Source of the DNA: Dromiciops gliroides
Taxonomy: Eukaryota > Chordata > Mammalia > Microbiotheria > Microbiotheriidae
Assembly (NCBI RefSeq): GCF_019393635.1
Contig: NC_057862.1
Coordinates: 91,888,159 to 91,952,158 of the forward strand
Length of the DNA stretch: 64,000 nt
Reading direction: 5' to 3'
Shown here: positions 22,601-35,461 of the stretch, one piece after another
Layout of the letters: each line of letters begins with the position of its first letter
Position numbering within the stretch: position 1 is the stretch's first letter
The notes under the pieces: generated by a model
Databases searched by the model: none
The model's input: only the letters and a program-made list of their open reading frames with translations
What the model was told of the DNA's origin: nothing
Program-made: the position numbers and the translations under genes

Positions 22601-25600
22601 GACTACAGAAAACTACCTTTTTGTATGGTGTGATCCTTCTGGTTTTTAGTAAAAGCTCTGCTAGGTCTGGTGTGATTCTGTTTCCTGGTACTTGAACTTT
22701 GCAGTATTGCAGCAATTTTCTTTGACATGAGAGTACTGAATGGCTAAGATATTCTTGAGATTTCCTTTTCAGGTAATTGGTAGAGTTAACCTAGATCTTG
22801 GCCATTTCACTTAGGATTTCTTGAAATAATAGTGCCCAGGCTTTAAAAAATGGCAGTTTTTATGGAATCCAATCTTTTAAATTTGTTTTAATATTTTTTA
22901 CTAATAGATGGAGTCACTGATTTCTGTTTAGATTATTCTAGTCTTTAGGAGTACTTGGGTAATGTTTACCACTTCATTTTCTAAGGTATTTTTCCAATTC
23001 TTTTCTCTGGAGCTTATGTTTCATTTTTAAAACAGTCGGTTTTTCTTCTAGATAGGAATTCTTGTCCTTGTGAAAAATCAACTTTTGCTTTTGAATCTCT
23101 GCTTGCAGCTCTAATGAAATTGCTCTCTTTTTGAGGGGAATCTCTAGATTTGCACTACTGTTTTAGTGTTAATTGGTGGGGTTTTTTTTATTTGATTGGT
23201 GTTTTTTTTCTGATTTACTTCTCTTTCTAGCTTTGCTTCCTGAATTGGGGTTTTGTGCCAGATCCAGGCATGGTCCCCTCTTTTGGGGGGAGTAGTGAGA
23301 CCTCCTTAGCTTCTTCCTACATCTCCTGTGTTGACTTCTTACTCCTCAAGGTTTTAAATCCCCTACCCCCATCCTTGGGTGTCTTTTGGGATCTCAGGTC
23401 AGAGTGTTAGGGACCCAAGAATTCCCGAGGCTAGAAGTCTTTGGGCTTGTTGTTGCTACACTGCCCCCCTCTGGTTACTGTCTTCTGAGCTACAATTCCC
23501 CAGGACTATCAGGGTCCAAAAACTGGAACTTTTTAAGGGGAACTTTCTACTCTTGTTGCTTCCAGACACCATCTTACATGCTCTGGGTATCTCTGGTCAT
23601 GATGGGGTGCTACCCTGCGTTGGTGTCAGCTTGGCTGACAGCCTTCATTCTGGTAGAGCGCTTTAAAAGTTTCAGGGGTGGAAGAAATCATAATACTCTA
23701 GTTATTGGATTTCTTGATCATTATTCATTTGGTGTCTACCTGACATTCTTGCAAGAATGGGAGCTGCCATGTTAGAAGTTCCTTATCTAAAATTATGTAT
23801 GAGCTAGATTTTAATAAGACGTTTTAAGAACCTTTGACATTTAGAAAATCCTATCATAATCATGAGAGAGATATTGCAGTGGCTAGAATACTGAACTTAA
23901 GAAGACCTGAGTTCACTTTCTGCCTGAAGACACTTAAGAGTGTGACCCCTTGAGCAAATCACCACTTGGCCTCAGTAAATGGAAATAATAACATCTGTCT
24001 TACCAGGTTGTTGTCAGGATTAAATGCAATAATATATGGAAAGCTCTTTGCAAGCCTCAAAGAGCCACAGAAATGTCTACTATTAATTGCATCACTTCTT
24101 TTTTAATAGCAAGAAAAGGAAGAACAGCATCAGTTGGCTGTCACTGCTTATCTTAAAAACTCAAGAAAAGAACATCAACGCATTTTGGCTCGACGCCAGA
24201 CAATTGAAGAGAGGAAGGAGCGCCTTGAGAGCCTGAATATTCAGCGTGAGAAAGAAGAGTTGGAACAGCGGGAAGCAGAGTTGCAGAAAGTCCGGAAAGC
24301 TGAGGAAGAGCGACTCCGTCAGGAAGCCAAGGAGAGGGAGAAAGAGCGCATCTTGCAAGAGCATGAACAAATCAAAAAGAAAACTGTCCGTGAGCGACTT
24401 GAGCAAATTAAGAAAACTGAACTTGGTGCCAAAGCTTTCAAAGATATTGATATTGAGGTGTGTGTCTTGTAGATCAAACTTGTAATTCTTGGGCTGATCC
24501 AGTAGCAAAATTAGTAACTAAATATTTTTACAGATTTTCTTTTTTTCAGTTTAAAAAATGCTTTTCTGATTTTAAAGTAGAAGAAATAAAATTGCATAAA
24601 TGTATTTGTAATAAATTAAAATGTGAAACCCATTGTGAAAACATACCTTTGGAATCAATATAATTGTTTTCTGTATACATTTCTTAGGTAATTTAATAAT
24701 TAGTGGGTATTTATTTCTACTAGGACCTTGAAGAATTGGATCCAGATTTTATTATGGCCAAGCAGGTTGAACAACTAGAGAAAGAAAAGAAAGAACTTCA
24801 AGAACGCCTGAAAAACCAGGAGAAGAAGGTAGCAGAAGAGGGGGTGGCTTACATTAATATGTCAACTTGGAAGTATTTATTTCATATATTCTACAGCAGT
24901 TCTTATTTTATTTAGATTGACTACTTTGAAAGAGCAAAACGATTAGAAGAAATACCTCTTATAAAGAATGCCTATGAAGAACAGAGAGTCAAAGATATGG
25001 ACCTTTGGGAACAGCAGGAAGAAGAAAGAGTAAGCTTTTTACACCATTGCTGTATCTTCCCATGTGTAACTAAACAATTTCAGGACAGTTGCATTTCTGT
25101 GTAATTCTTTAGACTGTACTACAGAAATGCTTTGAAGCTATGCATACAGAAACATTTCTATTTAAAGATCTTGGTCACCCTTTCTGTTCTAGGCTGAGAT
25201 CTCAAAAGCTGGAACTTGAAAACATGGGCAAAATCTGCTTTTGCTTCCCTGGGGCCCAGGGTCACTTGATCTGTTTTTCTAAAACCTGGGGATCTTAGCC
25301 TTTTTTGTGTCATGAGCTTCTGGATTCCCTTTCAGAATCATGCATGAAATAAACAAGGATGCAGTAGAAACTATTATATTGAAATGCAGTTTACAAAATA
25401 TTTTTTAAAACAATAAAAGTTTATGGACCTAAGTTAAGAACTCTAGTTCTAAGTTGAGCCTCTCTTTGATACTTAACAAGTATCACATATTATGTTGAAA
25501 TACCTTTCTCTGACTTGATTTTGACTTTTTATTTTACTCATTTATCTATGTGTTATTGAGCATTTTAAAAAGGAAAATCCTATACACCTCAGAATTTTTA

Positions 25601-28600
25601 ATTGCTAGTTCTTTGCCACATAGTAATGGTCCTTTCATGGATATTCTTCAGGTATGATTCCCTGACCCTCTGATCTTCTCAAAGGTGAAGTCTTCAGGTT
25701 TCATCCTTCAGCTTATATTTTCCACAGAGTTCGAGTATATCAATGTAGGACTTGCTATAAATTATCTTGCCCTAATAAAATTGTGGGAATCAAGTGGATT
25801 GAAAAATAAGGTCCTTGATTTTCTGGTATTGAAAACATACCATGGAGGTTGTCGTCTTTGCAGTTTGGCATTATGGTATAAACCTTGTAATTGAGAATAA
25901 TACCTAATAGTCCTGCTGGATTACAGCAGAGTGATCTCTAACAAAAGTTCTAGTGGCTTGAGAGGAAAATTATAGTAATACTCATACAGCCCTACTAAAT
26001 TTATATTGGTTGAGTAGTTAAATATTTAGTTAATGGTAGTTACTAAGCATTTAGGAAGGTATAGGGAAACTACTTTCAATTTTTGCAGAATCAACTTGGA
26101 TTGCATTTATATTTTAATATTAAAATTAGATTGTTATTTTTTAAATAACTAACAGTGGATATTTATCTATTTTACAGATTACTACTATGCAGCTGGAACG
26201 TGAAAAAGCCCTTGAACACAAGAATCGAATGTCAAGGATGCTGGAAGATAGAGATTTATTTGTAGAGAGACTAAAGGCAGCACGACAATCTGTTTATGAG
26301 GTAACCATCTCAGTGGTCCTTTCATTGAAGAGCCCTTATAAGGACTTCTGCACTACATCAATAGACTCATGATTTCATTCACATATATACTCTCTACAGT
26401 GGTGAAGATTGCCAAGCATCTGCTATTTCCATGTCTTATCTTATTAATTTCTTATGCCTATTCTACAACTCCTCCATAGAAGATCTTTTTACTGGAGGCT
26501 AACTTCTGGGTTTCTTAAACATTTTGTGGGTACCAGTTCAGCACTTCTAGCTACCTACTTACTATCTTTATCTTGTTAAATGATCAACCCATTTTGTTTT
26601 CAGATTACTCATTTCCTAGATTTTCTCCTTCATGCCACTTTTTGTGAATCAGGTTGTTAATAATATGTAGCAGTTGACTTAAGCCTGAACATTGGTGGCA
26701 AAAAAGAAAAAAAAATGGCCTTTTATGTCACGTAGTAGTTTGGGCATCATTGATGCTGCCGTTTGTTTCCCAAATGTCATTTGCCTCACTCTCCAGTTGT
26801 CAGACTCAGCCGCACTGCTTCTACAAGATATGTGTATTAATGGACTAGCAGATTTCCCATCTAACTATTTTTTTTTTTTTTTGAGCAATAGGCATTTTTC
26901 ATCCTGTATGTGGATTGTTTGGGTTGTCCTCTTTGGCCATGGATCTTGTTAAGGAGGCCCAGTAGTAATTTTCACCTTGATGGAATTAGTGTTTTGAGGG
27001 CCTGGATATGATTAGAAAATCTTTAGACTCTTTAGGATGGATAGCCTATCCCTGACAGTATCCTTTCAGTATACAACCTCTTCCTTTCTCTGGTAATGTT
27101 TATGAGTCTATGAAATGGTGGATTCATTGCCATCTACATTCCTGGTATCCACTAACTTTGAGGGTGAGGGGAAGAGGGAACAACTTTAGCTGTTGGGTGT
27201 TGATAGTATTTCCAACCATTTCTGTTCAGCAATAGAACTCAGCATTTATATGCATGTATATTTATATTATTTACACATAGACATGTGAGCAAAAGAAAAG
27301 GTTAAAATGTCACTTAGTTCCAAATAGAACTCCGCATAGCAAATGTAGTCTATAACATCATCCTATTATTTCAGGCTCTTCTAACAAGAAGTTTTCATTT
27401 TGCTCATGCATTGCAGGAAAAACTTAAACAGTTTGAAGAAAGACTTGCCGAAGAAAGGCGCAGTCGCTTGGAAGAAAGGAAGAAGCAGCGCAAGGAGGAG
27501 CGCCGTGTGACTTACTACCGAGAAAAGGAGGAGGAAGAGCAGCGGCTGGCTGAGGAGCAGATGCTTAAAGGTGAGACAGTATTGGTGAGCTAGGTCAGTG
27601 ACTTGGGTCTAACTGAAAACACATAGAAAACCATTTAACTGGAAATCAAAGCTTTTTCTTGTTATTCACTGACAAACTGACCATGGGCAAATCATCTCTG
27701 AATCTGTTTTCTCATTTATAAAATGAGGGACCTAGATTGGGTCAAATAATGTCTATGATTCCTGAATGTGGAGAAAATGTTTTATTATTGGGGTGTTCAG
27801 GTTGTTGTTTTTATTTTAAAGACTGCTACTTGTATAAATTTCCCAGCATTTGGCTCAGCAGATGCCAAGGTGATTGTTAAATCTTGGTTTTCCTTTCATT
27901 TGAGAATGTGCTTATAACCATTAGGAGGTTCAGATGTAACTCTCCCCACCCCCCCAACCCCCCTCCCCCATACTGGGTTTAAAGATATTTGTTCCTGATG
28001 AGAATTGTATGGCATACATTGCCCCCTGAAATTCTTGGGGCAATTTGTAATAGAAATATACAGCAGAGATTGTGTTAGTGTTAGAAAGCCAGAGGAAAAA
28101 TGTGGGAGAAGGGTGAAATTTCAAACAAGTTCTAATCCCACAAATTGTTGCAGAGCGTGAAGAGAGGGAGCGTGCTGAACGTGAAAAACGTGAGGAAGAA
28201 CAACGAGAATATCAGGAGCATGTCAAGAAACTAGAAGAAGTGGAAAGGAAAAAGCGCCAGAGAGAGATGGAAATTGAGGAAAGAGAACGTCGTAGAGAAG
28301 AAGAGAGAAGGATAGCTGATGATTCACTTTCTAGAAAGGTTAGTGTGAAAGTATTCCTATTATCTCTCCCATCTCAATGTTCTGTTGATCAGGGTTTGCT
28401 TCTATTTGATCAGAAATGTTTATGTACTGGTTTGACCTCTTATCACAACAATCAGGCATTCCCTGAGAAACAAATATAGATGAAAAATGGCAGTTGTGGC
28501 TATCAATTGCTGATATGTTTAAGTTATGCCTGTATTTGTCTTGGATTAAAAATGAGCCTTTAGCTCATTTAACAGCATCAGTCTGTAGAGGTCATTCACA

Positions 28601-31401
28601 GGAGGAAGGTTTTCCTAGAGTCTGTGACCCTTCTTGTGAAGGTAAGCCCCCACTACGTGCACAAGTGGTCTTATTTCATACTGTCTCCTCTATCATCCCC
28701 ACCCTTTATCACTAATCTTTATTAGCTCACTGTCTCTTGGCTCCTTTCCTACTCCGTACACACTTCCCATATCTCCCCTGTCATGAAACCTTTACTTGTG
28801 CTGTCCATCTTCACTAGCCATTGTTCTGTGTGTCTTTCCTTTTGTGGGCTAACGTTCTTGCGAATACTAAGATTCTACCACTTTTCCTCGCTCTTTTTTT
28901 TTTCTTTTTTTAAAATTAAAATATTTTATTATTTTCCAGTTACATGTAGAAATAGTTTTCAACATTTGTTTATATAAGATTTCCAATTTCAAATTTTTCT
29001 CCCTCCCCCCCCTCCCCTAGACAGCAGGTAATCTGATATAGGTTATATATACATAATAACATTAAACATATTTCTGCATTAGTCATGTTATAAGAAGAAC
29101 CAGAGCAAAAAGGAAAAACCTCAAAACAGAAAACCAACAGCACCAAAAACAAAAGAAATAGTATGGTCCAATCAGCATCCATATTCCACAGTTCCTTTTT
29201 TCAGGATTTGGAGAGCCTTTTCCAGGAACTTTCTTGTACCATTGGATTGGTGAGAAGAATCTAGTCTATCACAGTTGATCAACACATAATGTTGATGATA
29301 CTGTGTACAATGTTCTCCTGGTTCTGCTCCCTTCACTCATCATCAGTTCATGCAAGTCCTTCCAGGTTTCTCTGAACTCCTTCTGCTCATCATTTCTTAC
29401 AGCACAACAGTATTCCATTACATTCATATACCACAACTTGTTCAGCCATTCCCCAGTTGATGGACATCCCCTCAATTTCCAATTCCTTGCCACCACAAAA
29501 AGAGCAGCTATAAATATTTTTGTACATGTGGGTCCTTTTCCCTTTTTTATGATCTCTTTGGGGAAAAGGCCCAAAAGTGGTATTGCTGGGTCAAAGGGTA
29601 TGCACAGCTTTATAGCCCTTTGGGCATAATTCCAAATTATTCCTCACTCTTAATGCAGTCTGATTTCCAGCCAACTTCATCATTCAATTGAAACTGCTCT
29701 CATTAGCTCTTACTTGGCAAATCCAGGGGCTTTTTCTTAATCCTCATTCTTGTTAACCTCTCTGCAGCCTTTGACAATGTGGGCCACCCTCTTATGCTTT
29801 TTAATGCTTTTTAGTGCTTCTCAGTTTCCTTTTGAGTGTTCATTTCATACTGCCTAACCGTGGGGGGGTGCCCTAGTCTGTTCTAGGCTCTCTTCTTTCT
29901 CTTTAATTTGATTTCATCAGCTCTTGTGGTTTCGATTATCATTCTCTTTTCAGATGACTCTTAGAACTGTGACCAACTGTAACCACTGCTTGTTTTAGAC
30001 ATCTTCTCTCCTCTTCCTAATTTTACTATTTCTGTTGAGGGTACCACCATCTTAGTCATCTAGGCTCAAACCCCCCATGTCATACTCAAAAACTCACTGC
30101 TCTCACTTGCCACACACATCTGTCATCTGTACCCCTTTGTCATACCCTGGTACAGTCCTCATCCATCTCCTCATGCAGGAGCTGCATGGTGGGTCTCCCT
30201 CTACTCCAGTCCATCCTCTACTCACCTGCCAAAGTGAGCTTCCTAAAATGCAAGTCTGATCATTTTAACCCTCATTTGAGAAAATTCAGTGGCTTCCTAT
30301 GGCCTTCACATGCTCTGTTTGGGTCTTAAAGCACATCACACCAATCTACCCCTTTGTGGAAGTGTAAGATCCACAGGACTTTTGGACTTTTTAAACTGAC
30401 ACACTCTCTTTAAACACATATACACAGTTATATGTGCTTCAAATCGTGGCCTTCTCTTGTTGGGGTGGGGTGGGGGGGAGGGAAGGATACAGTTTGGAAC
30501 TTAAAATGTAACAAAGAAGTAAATTTGGGGGGTGGAGCAATGAGAGTTAAGTGACTTGCCTGGGGTCACACAGCTAGTAAGTGTCAAGTGTCTGGGTCCT
30601 CCTGAATCCAGAGCCGGTGCTTTATCAACTGTGACACTAGCTGCCCCAAAGAAGTAAAATTTTAAGAATACTACTATATTATATTGGATAATTCTCCAGG
30701 ACAGGGAAAGATAGTGGGAAAAACCAGTGTCATAACAACAAGAGATCAACAAAAACTTAACTAGAGAATTCATAATCTGCCCCCCTCCAACATACCTCAC
30801 TCTTCTCCATGTACTCTGGGATGCAGTGACACTGGCCTTGTTTTCCCTTCCAAATCACCCTCTCCTTGTATTTTATTCATTCATTTATTTATCTATTCAT
30901 TTATTTATTTAGTAAGTGTCTAGTGTCTGAGGTTGGATTTGAACTCACGTCCTACTGAATTCAAGGCTGGTGTTTTATACACTGCGCCACCTAGCTGCCC
31001 TCTCTCCTTGTATTTTTACTGGCTGTCCTGTATTCTTGGAATGATTTCCCTTCTTAGCTGTACCTCCTAGCTTCTCTCAAGTCTTAACCTAAATTCCCAC
31101 CTGCAAGAAGCCTTTCACAATCTTCCTTAGTCTTAGTGCCTTCTGCCTAAGACCACCTACCATATATATTCTCTGTACATTTTATTTGTATGTAATTGTT
31201 TGCATGTTGTCTTTACCTTTAGAATGTGACCTCCTTGAAGTCAAACTGTTTTTTGCTTTTCATTGTATTTCCTGGTGCTTCACATAGTGCCTGGGGCATA
31301 GTGGAGGTTTAATAAATGCTGGCAGACTGACTGAAATTTTGTACCCTGAAAGTAGGATACAAATTTACAAGGATATACATTAGTGATTTTATAGCTGCGT
31401 T

Positions 31402-31447
<46 letters not shown>

Positions 31448-34400
31448 TTTTGGTGGGGCAATGAGGGTTAAGTTACTTGCCCAGGGTTACACAGCTAGTA
31501 AGTGTCAAGTGTCTGAGGCTGGATTTGAATTCAGGTCCTCCTGCATTCAAGGCCAGTGCTTTATCCACTGCGCTACCTAGCTGCCCCGGTGCATTAATTC
31601 TTAAAGGTATTTTTTTAGTTTTATGTTGGGTTTTTAAGAATTTTGACAGTTGAGAAGGTTGTCCAGGAAAGTTTCTAAAATTTGTAGGGGCGGCTAGGTG
31701 GCGCAGTGGATAAAGCACCAACCCTGGAGTCAGGAGGACCTGAGTTCAAATCCGGCCTCCGACACTTGACACTAGCTGTGTGACCCTGGGCAAGTCACTT
31801 AACCCCAATTGCCTCACTTAAACAAAACAAAACAAAACACAAATTTTGTAAAGAACTTTTTAAAAGAAAACATTTTAGAAATCTGCAAGATTATCTCGTA
31901 ATTTTAGGATTTTTAAAGAATACTTTTGGGGTGGCTAGGTGGTGCAGTGGATAAAGCACCAGCCCTGGATTCAGGAGTTTCCTGAGTTCAAATCCAGCCT
32001 CAGACACTTGACACTTACTAGCTGTGTGACCTTGGGCAAGTCACTTAACCCCCACTGCCCCGCAAAAAAAAAAAAAAAAGAAAAGAATACTTTTAAAGAA
32101 AAGAATTCTTAACGTGAATAAATAATTTAAATAAAAAGCTTGCACATGTGTTCCTTATATTTTACTTTGGTTGGTATAGGATACTCGTTGGGGTGATAGA
32201 GACTCTGAGAGCACTTGGAGAAGAGGTCCTGAAGTAGAATCAGAATGGAGACGTCCACCAGAAAAGTAAGTGTAATTGAGGGAAATTTACTTGACTATTC
32301 ACTAGTCTTTTTTTAAAAATGCTAAATGGAGAAGAATGAATAGAGTGATCATGTATCCAATTTTGTCAATATGCTCAAATGCTTGCTCTCCCCTTCCTAG
32401 TTGTTGCTGACATCTTGATAATTCTGAAATTTTTTCCCCCTGTAATGAATACATAGGTACTGTAAACTTGGTAGAATTAATAGTTCCATCCTATACTTTT
32501 TTTAACACTACCTTAATGGTAAAAAGGTGCTCTTGTATAAATTTTATACAAAACAAACCGAGTTATTGATCAGAATTTTTTGTTGAGTTTTTTTAGTCAT
32601 GTCTGACTCCCCATGACCCCATTTGGGGTTTTCTTGGCAAAGATACTGGGGTGGTTTGCCATTTCTTTCTCCAGCTCATTTTATAGATGAGGAACTGAGG
32701 TAAACAGGGTTAGACAACCTGTCCAGGCTAACATAGCTAGTAAGTGTCTGAGGCTGAATTCAAACTTAAAGCAGTAGGCCTGGAGTAAGGAAGATCTATC
32801 TGCTGAGCCATGTAGTTGCTATTTAATTAGAGGCCCCTTATATAAGTGAAATAATTCAAGCATTTTACTAACACATTATAGTTCCAAATTGAAACTTAGG
32901 TTGGGGCATTTATAAAGGTATTTGTAGAAAGGTATATTTAGAAGTGAAGTGTAACTTGTTTTCTTGAATGATCTAGTGATGTCTTTCATCCAGTATTTTG
33001 ATTAATTCTGAAGAATTTTTCAACTTGTAATTTTACAGGGAATGGCGGCGTGGAGAAGGTCGTGATGAGGAGAGGTCTCTTCGAAGAGATGAAGACCGAC
33101 CAAGACGTACAGGAGATGAAGAAGAGAGAGACTCTTCAAGAACAGATGAAGAACGAATTCCTCGACGTGGCATGGATGATGATAGGCCCCTTAGACGTGG
33201 TGGTGCTGATGAAGACAGATTCTCTCGTCGTGGGGCTGATGATGACCGACTTTGGCGTAATACAGATGATGATCGACCTCCCAGACGGGTTCTAGATGAA
33301 GACAGGGCAACGTGGCGTTCTGCAGATGATGATAGACCACCTAGGCGAGGACTAGATGATGATAGAAACTGGCGAACAGCTGATGAGGACAGAGGTCCCA
33401 GGCGTGGCATGGACGATGATAGAGGACCTAGGCGTGGCACTGATGAGGAAAAGCCGTCTTGGCGTAACACAGACGATGATAGGGGTCCTAGGCGTGGCAT
33501 GGACGATGATAGGGGTCCTAGGCGTGGCATGGACGATGATAGAGGACCTCGGAGAAACACGGATGATGATAGAGACAGAATTTCCAGGCGTGGAGATGAC
33601 GAGAGGACAACCTGGCGTAATTTGGATGATGATAGACTCTCTAGACGTGAAGATGACCGAATTCCCAGGCGTGGTGACGATTCGAGACCTGGTCTTTGGA
33701 GACCAGTTGGCAAACCAGGTAAAGTTCAGATCTCTTAAACACCTTGGTTTGGTTGCTTCTTATCTATTGGGTGTAGGAATTTTATAGAAAGATGGGGATT
33801 GTCTGGATTTTGTTACTTGTCTATAGCTAATCATAATTTAAACAGTTAAAATGGTTATTTTTTTATTCCTCATCCCTACTTTTACATACCCATACCTGTC
33901 TGGTGTATGCTTTATGTCAAGCACTGTGCTTACTAGATACTTTCTATCTTCAAGGTATTTATGATATAATGAGAAAAAACTAGCATGACAAAAAATTTGA
34001 AGAAAGTAGACTCATAGATTTATAGCTGGATTGCTTCAGAAGTCATCGAATTTGTCATTTTACACGTTGGTTACTGAAGCCCACGGACTTAAGTGATTTG
34101 CTGAAAGTCACACAGGTAGTGGAAGAATCTCATGATTTGAGACAATATACTTCTAACCTGTAATTATAAATAAAGCAAGACTTCAAATTCAGAAAATTAA
34201 AAACTAATTTGTTCATAACAGTAATATTTGAATTTTGATTGCATACTAAATGTTGATAGTATTAAATGTATTCCCCAAGTGAATTGTTAGGTTTGTTTAA
34301 TTAAATTTTATAAATGTGCAATGGAAAGGCAAAGGAGCGCTAGATAAGGGCATTAGAATCCCTAATTATGAGGGGACAAGTTCATTTTGAGGTAGGGCCA

Positions 34401-35418
34401 GTAGTATGTTGAAGAAATCCTTTAGTTGAAAAATTAGTTGAAAATGTTGGAAAGGATGTGAGCTGCTTGACTGAATCATGCACGGGGTTGTATTCTTTCA
34501 TCTCTTTTCACCAAAAGTTTTTAACTTAGAAGTACATCCCTGTACCCTCTAAATTTGGGAAGGGGAGTAGAGGATTATGTCTATTAAGTAAAATAAGAGT
34601 CCTGTACCTTATTTTATGAAAGTGTGAAGTATCTAAAAAAGAGCTTAAATTTTCCTAATAGTGATTATTCTAATAATGTTAATAATTATGTTAAAACAGA
34701 GCCACTTAGTCCATGATTTAGGGAGCTTCTTCATTTTGTTTTCTTGTCATAACTTAAGTATTCTGAATATAATATTTGGGATACTGAATTAGGAATTATG
34801 AGAATTAACAATTACATACCACCTGTGGAATAAACTATTGGAAATAAGTTTCCTTTTTTTTTTTTTTAAAGGTGGCTGGAGAGAGAGAGAGAAAGCAAGA
34901 GAGGAAAGCTGGGCTCCACCTCGAGATTCTAGGCCATCAGAAGACCGTGAATGGGATAGAGACAAAGAAAGGGATAGAGATCAAGATCGTGAAGAAAATG
35001 ATAAAGAACATGAAAGAGAGAGAGATGGTGATCGTGAAGATCGGTTCAGGAGATCTAGGTTTGTCTATGATGTTGTGAAGGGGTGGATTTCTCTATTTAA
35101 AATCCCAACTACTTTTAGGGAGGAGACAGGACTTTTTTAGACTCAAGACTGGTAGTGCTAAGTTTTTGTTAATAACTTGTATAGGAAAATGGAAGCTTAA
35201 TGTCTTATTTTCTGTTAGTGGGAATGGTTTTTATATTGCTATTTCCATGTATTGTAAACTTAACTGGGTTATTTTGTTCCCATGATGTACTTTGCCAGAT
35301 AAGTAACTGAAATTTAAGAGCAATGTCACTTATTTTAAATGTGGGTAAAAATTGGCCTTCTGTATATGTTCTTAAGTTACTATTATCTCCAAAGAAGTCC
35401 AAAAACAAATGGGTTAAA

Positions 35419-35461
<43 letters not shown>

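Larger units (their letters stand above)
29960..31335 (+). mobile_element. L2-type LINE fragment, split by two SINEs
   Basis: Intron 17 sequence with L2 3'-end hallmarks: a CCAAAGTGAGCTTCCTAAAA-like block, GCCTTTCACAATCTTCC, and the end TTTAATAAATGCTGGCAGAC. SINEs interrupt it at 30526-30647 and 30911-31000. Confidence 0.6.

Noticed and set aside
33033-33713. 226-codon frame antisense to EIF3A exon 19
   Set aside because: It mirrors the Asp/Arg repeat units; Ser/Arg/Leu composition is what the reverse strand of that repeat gives.
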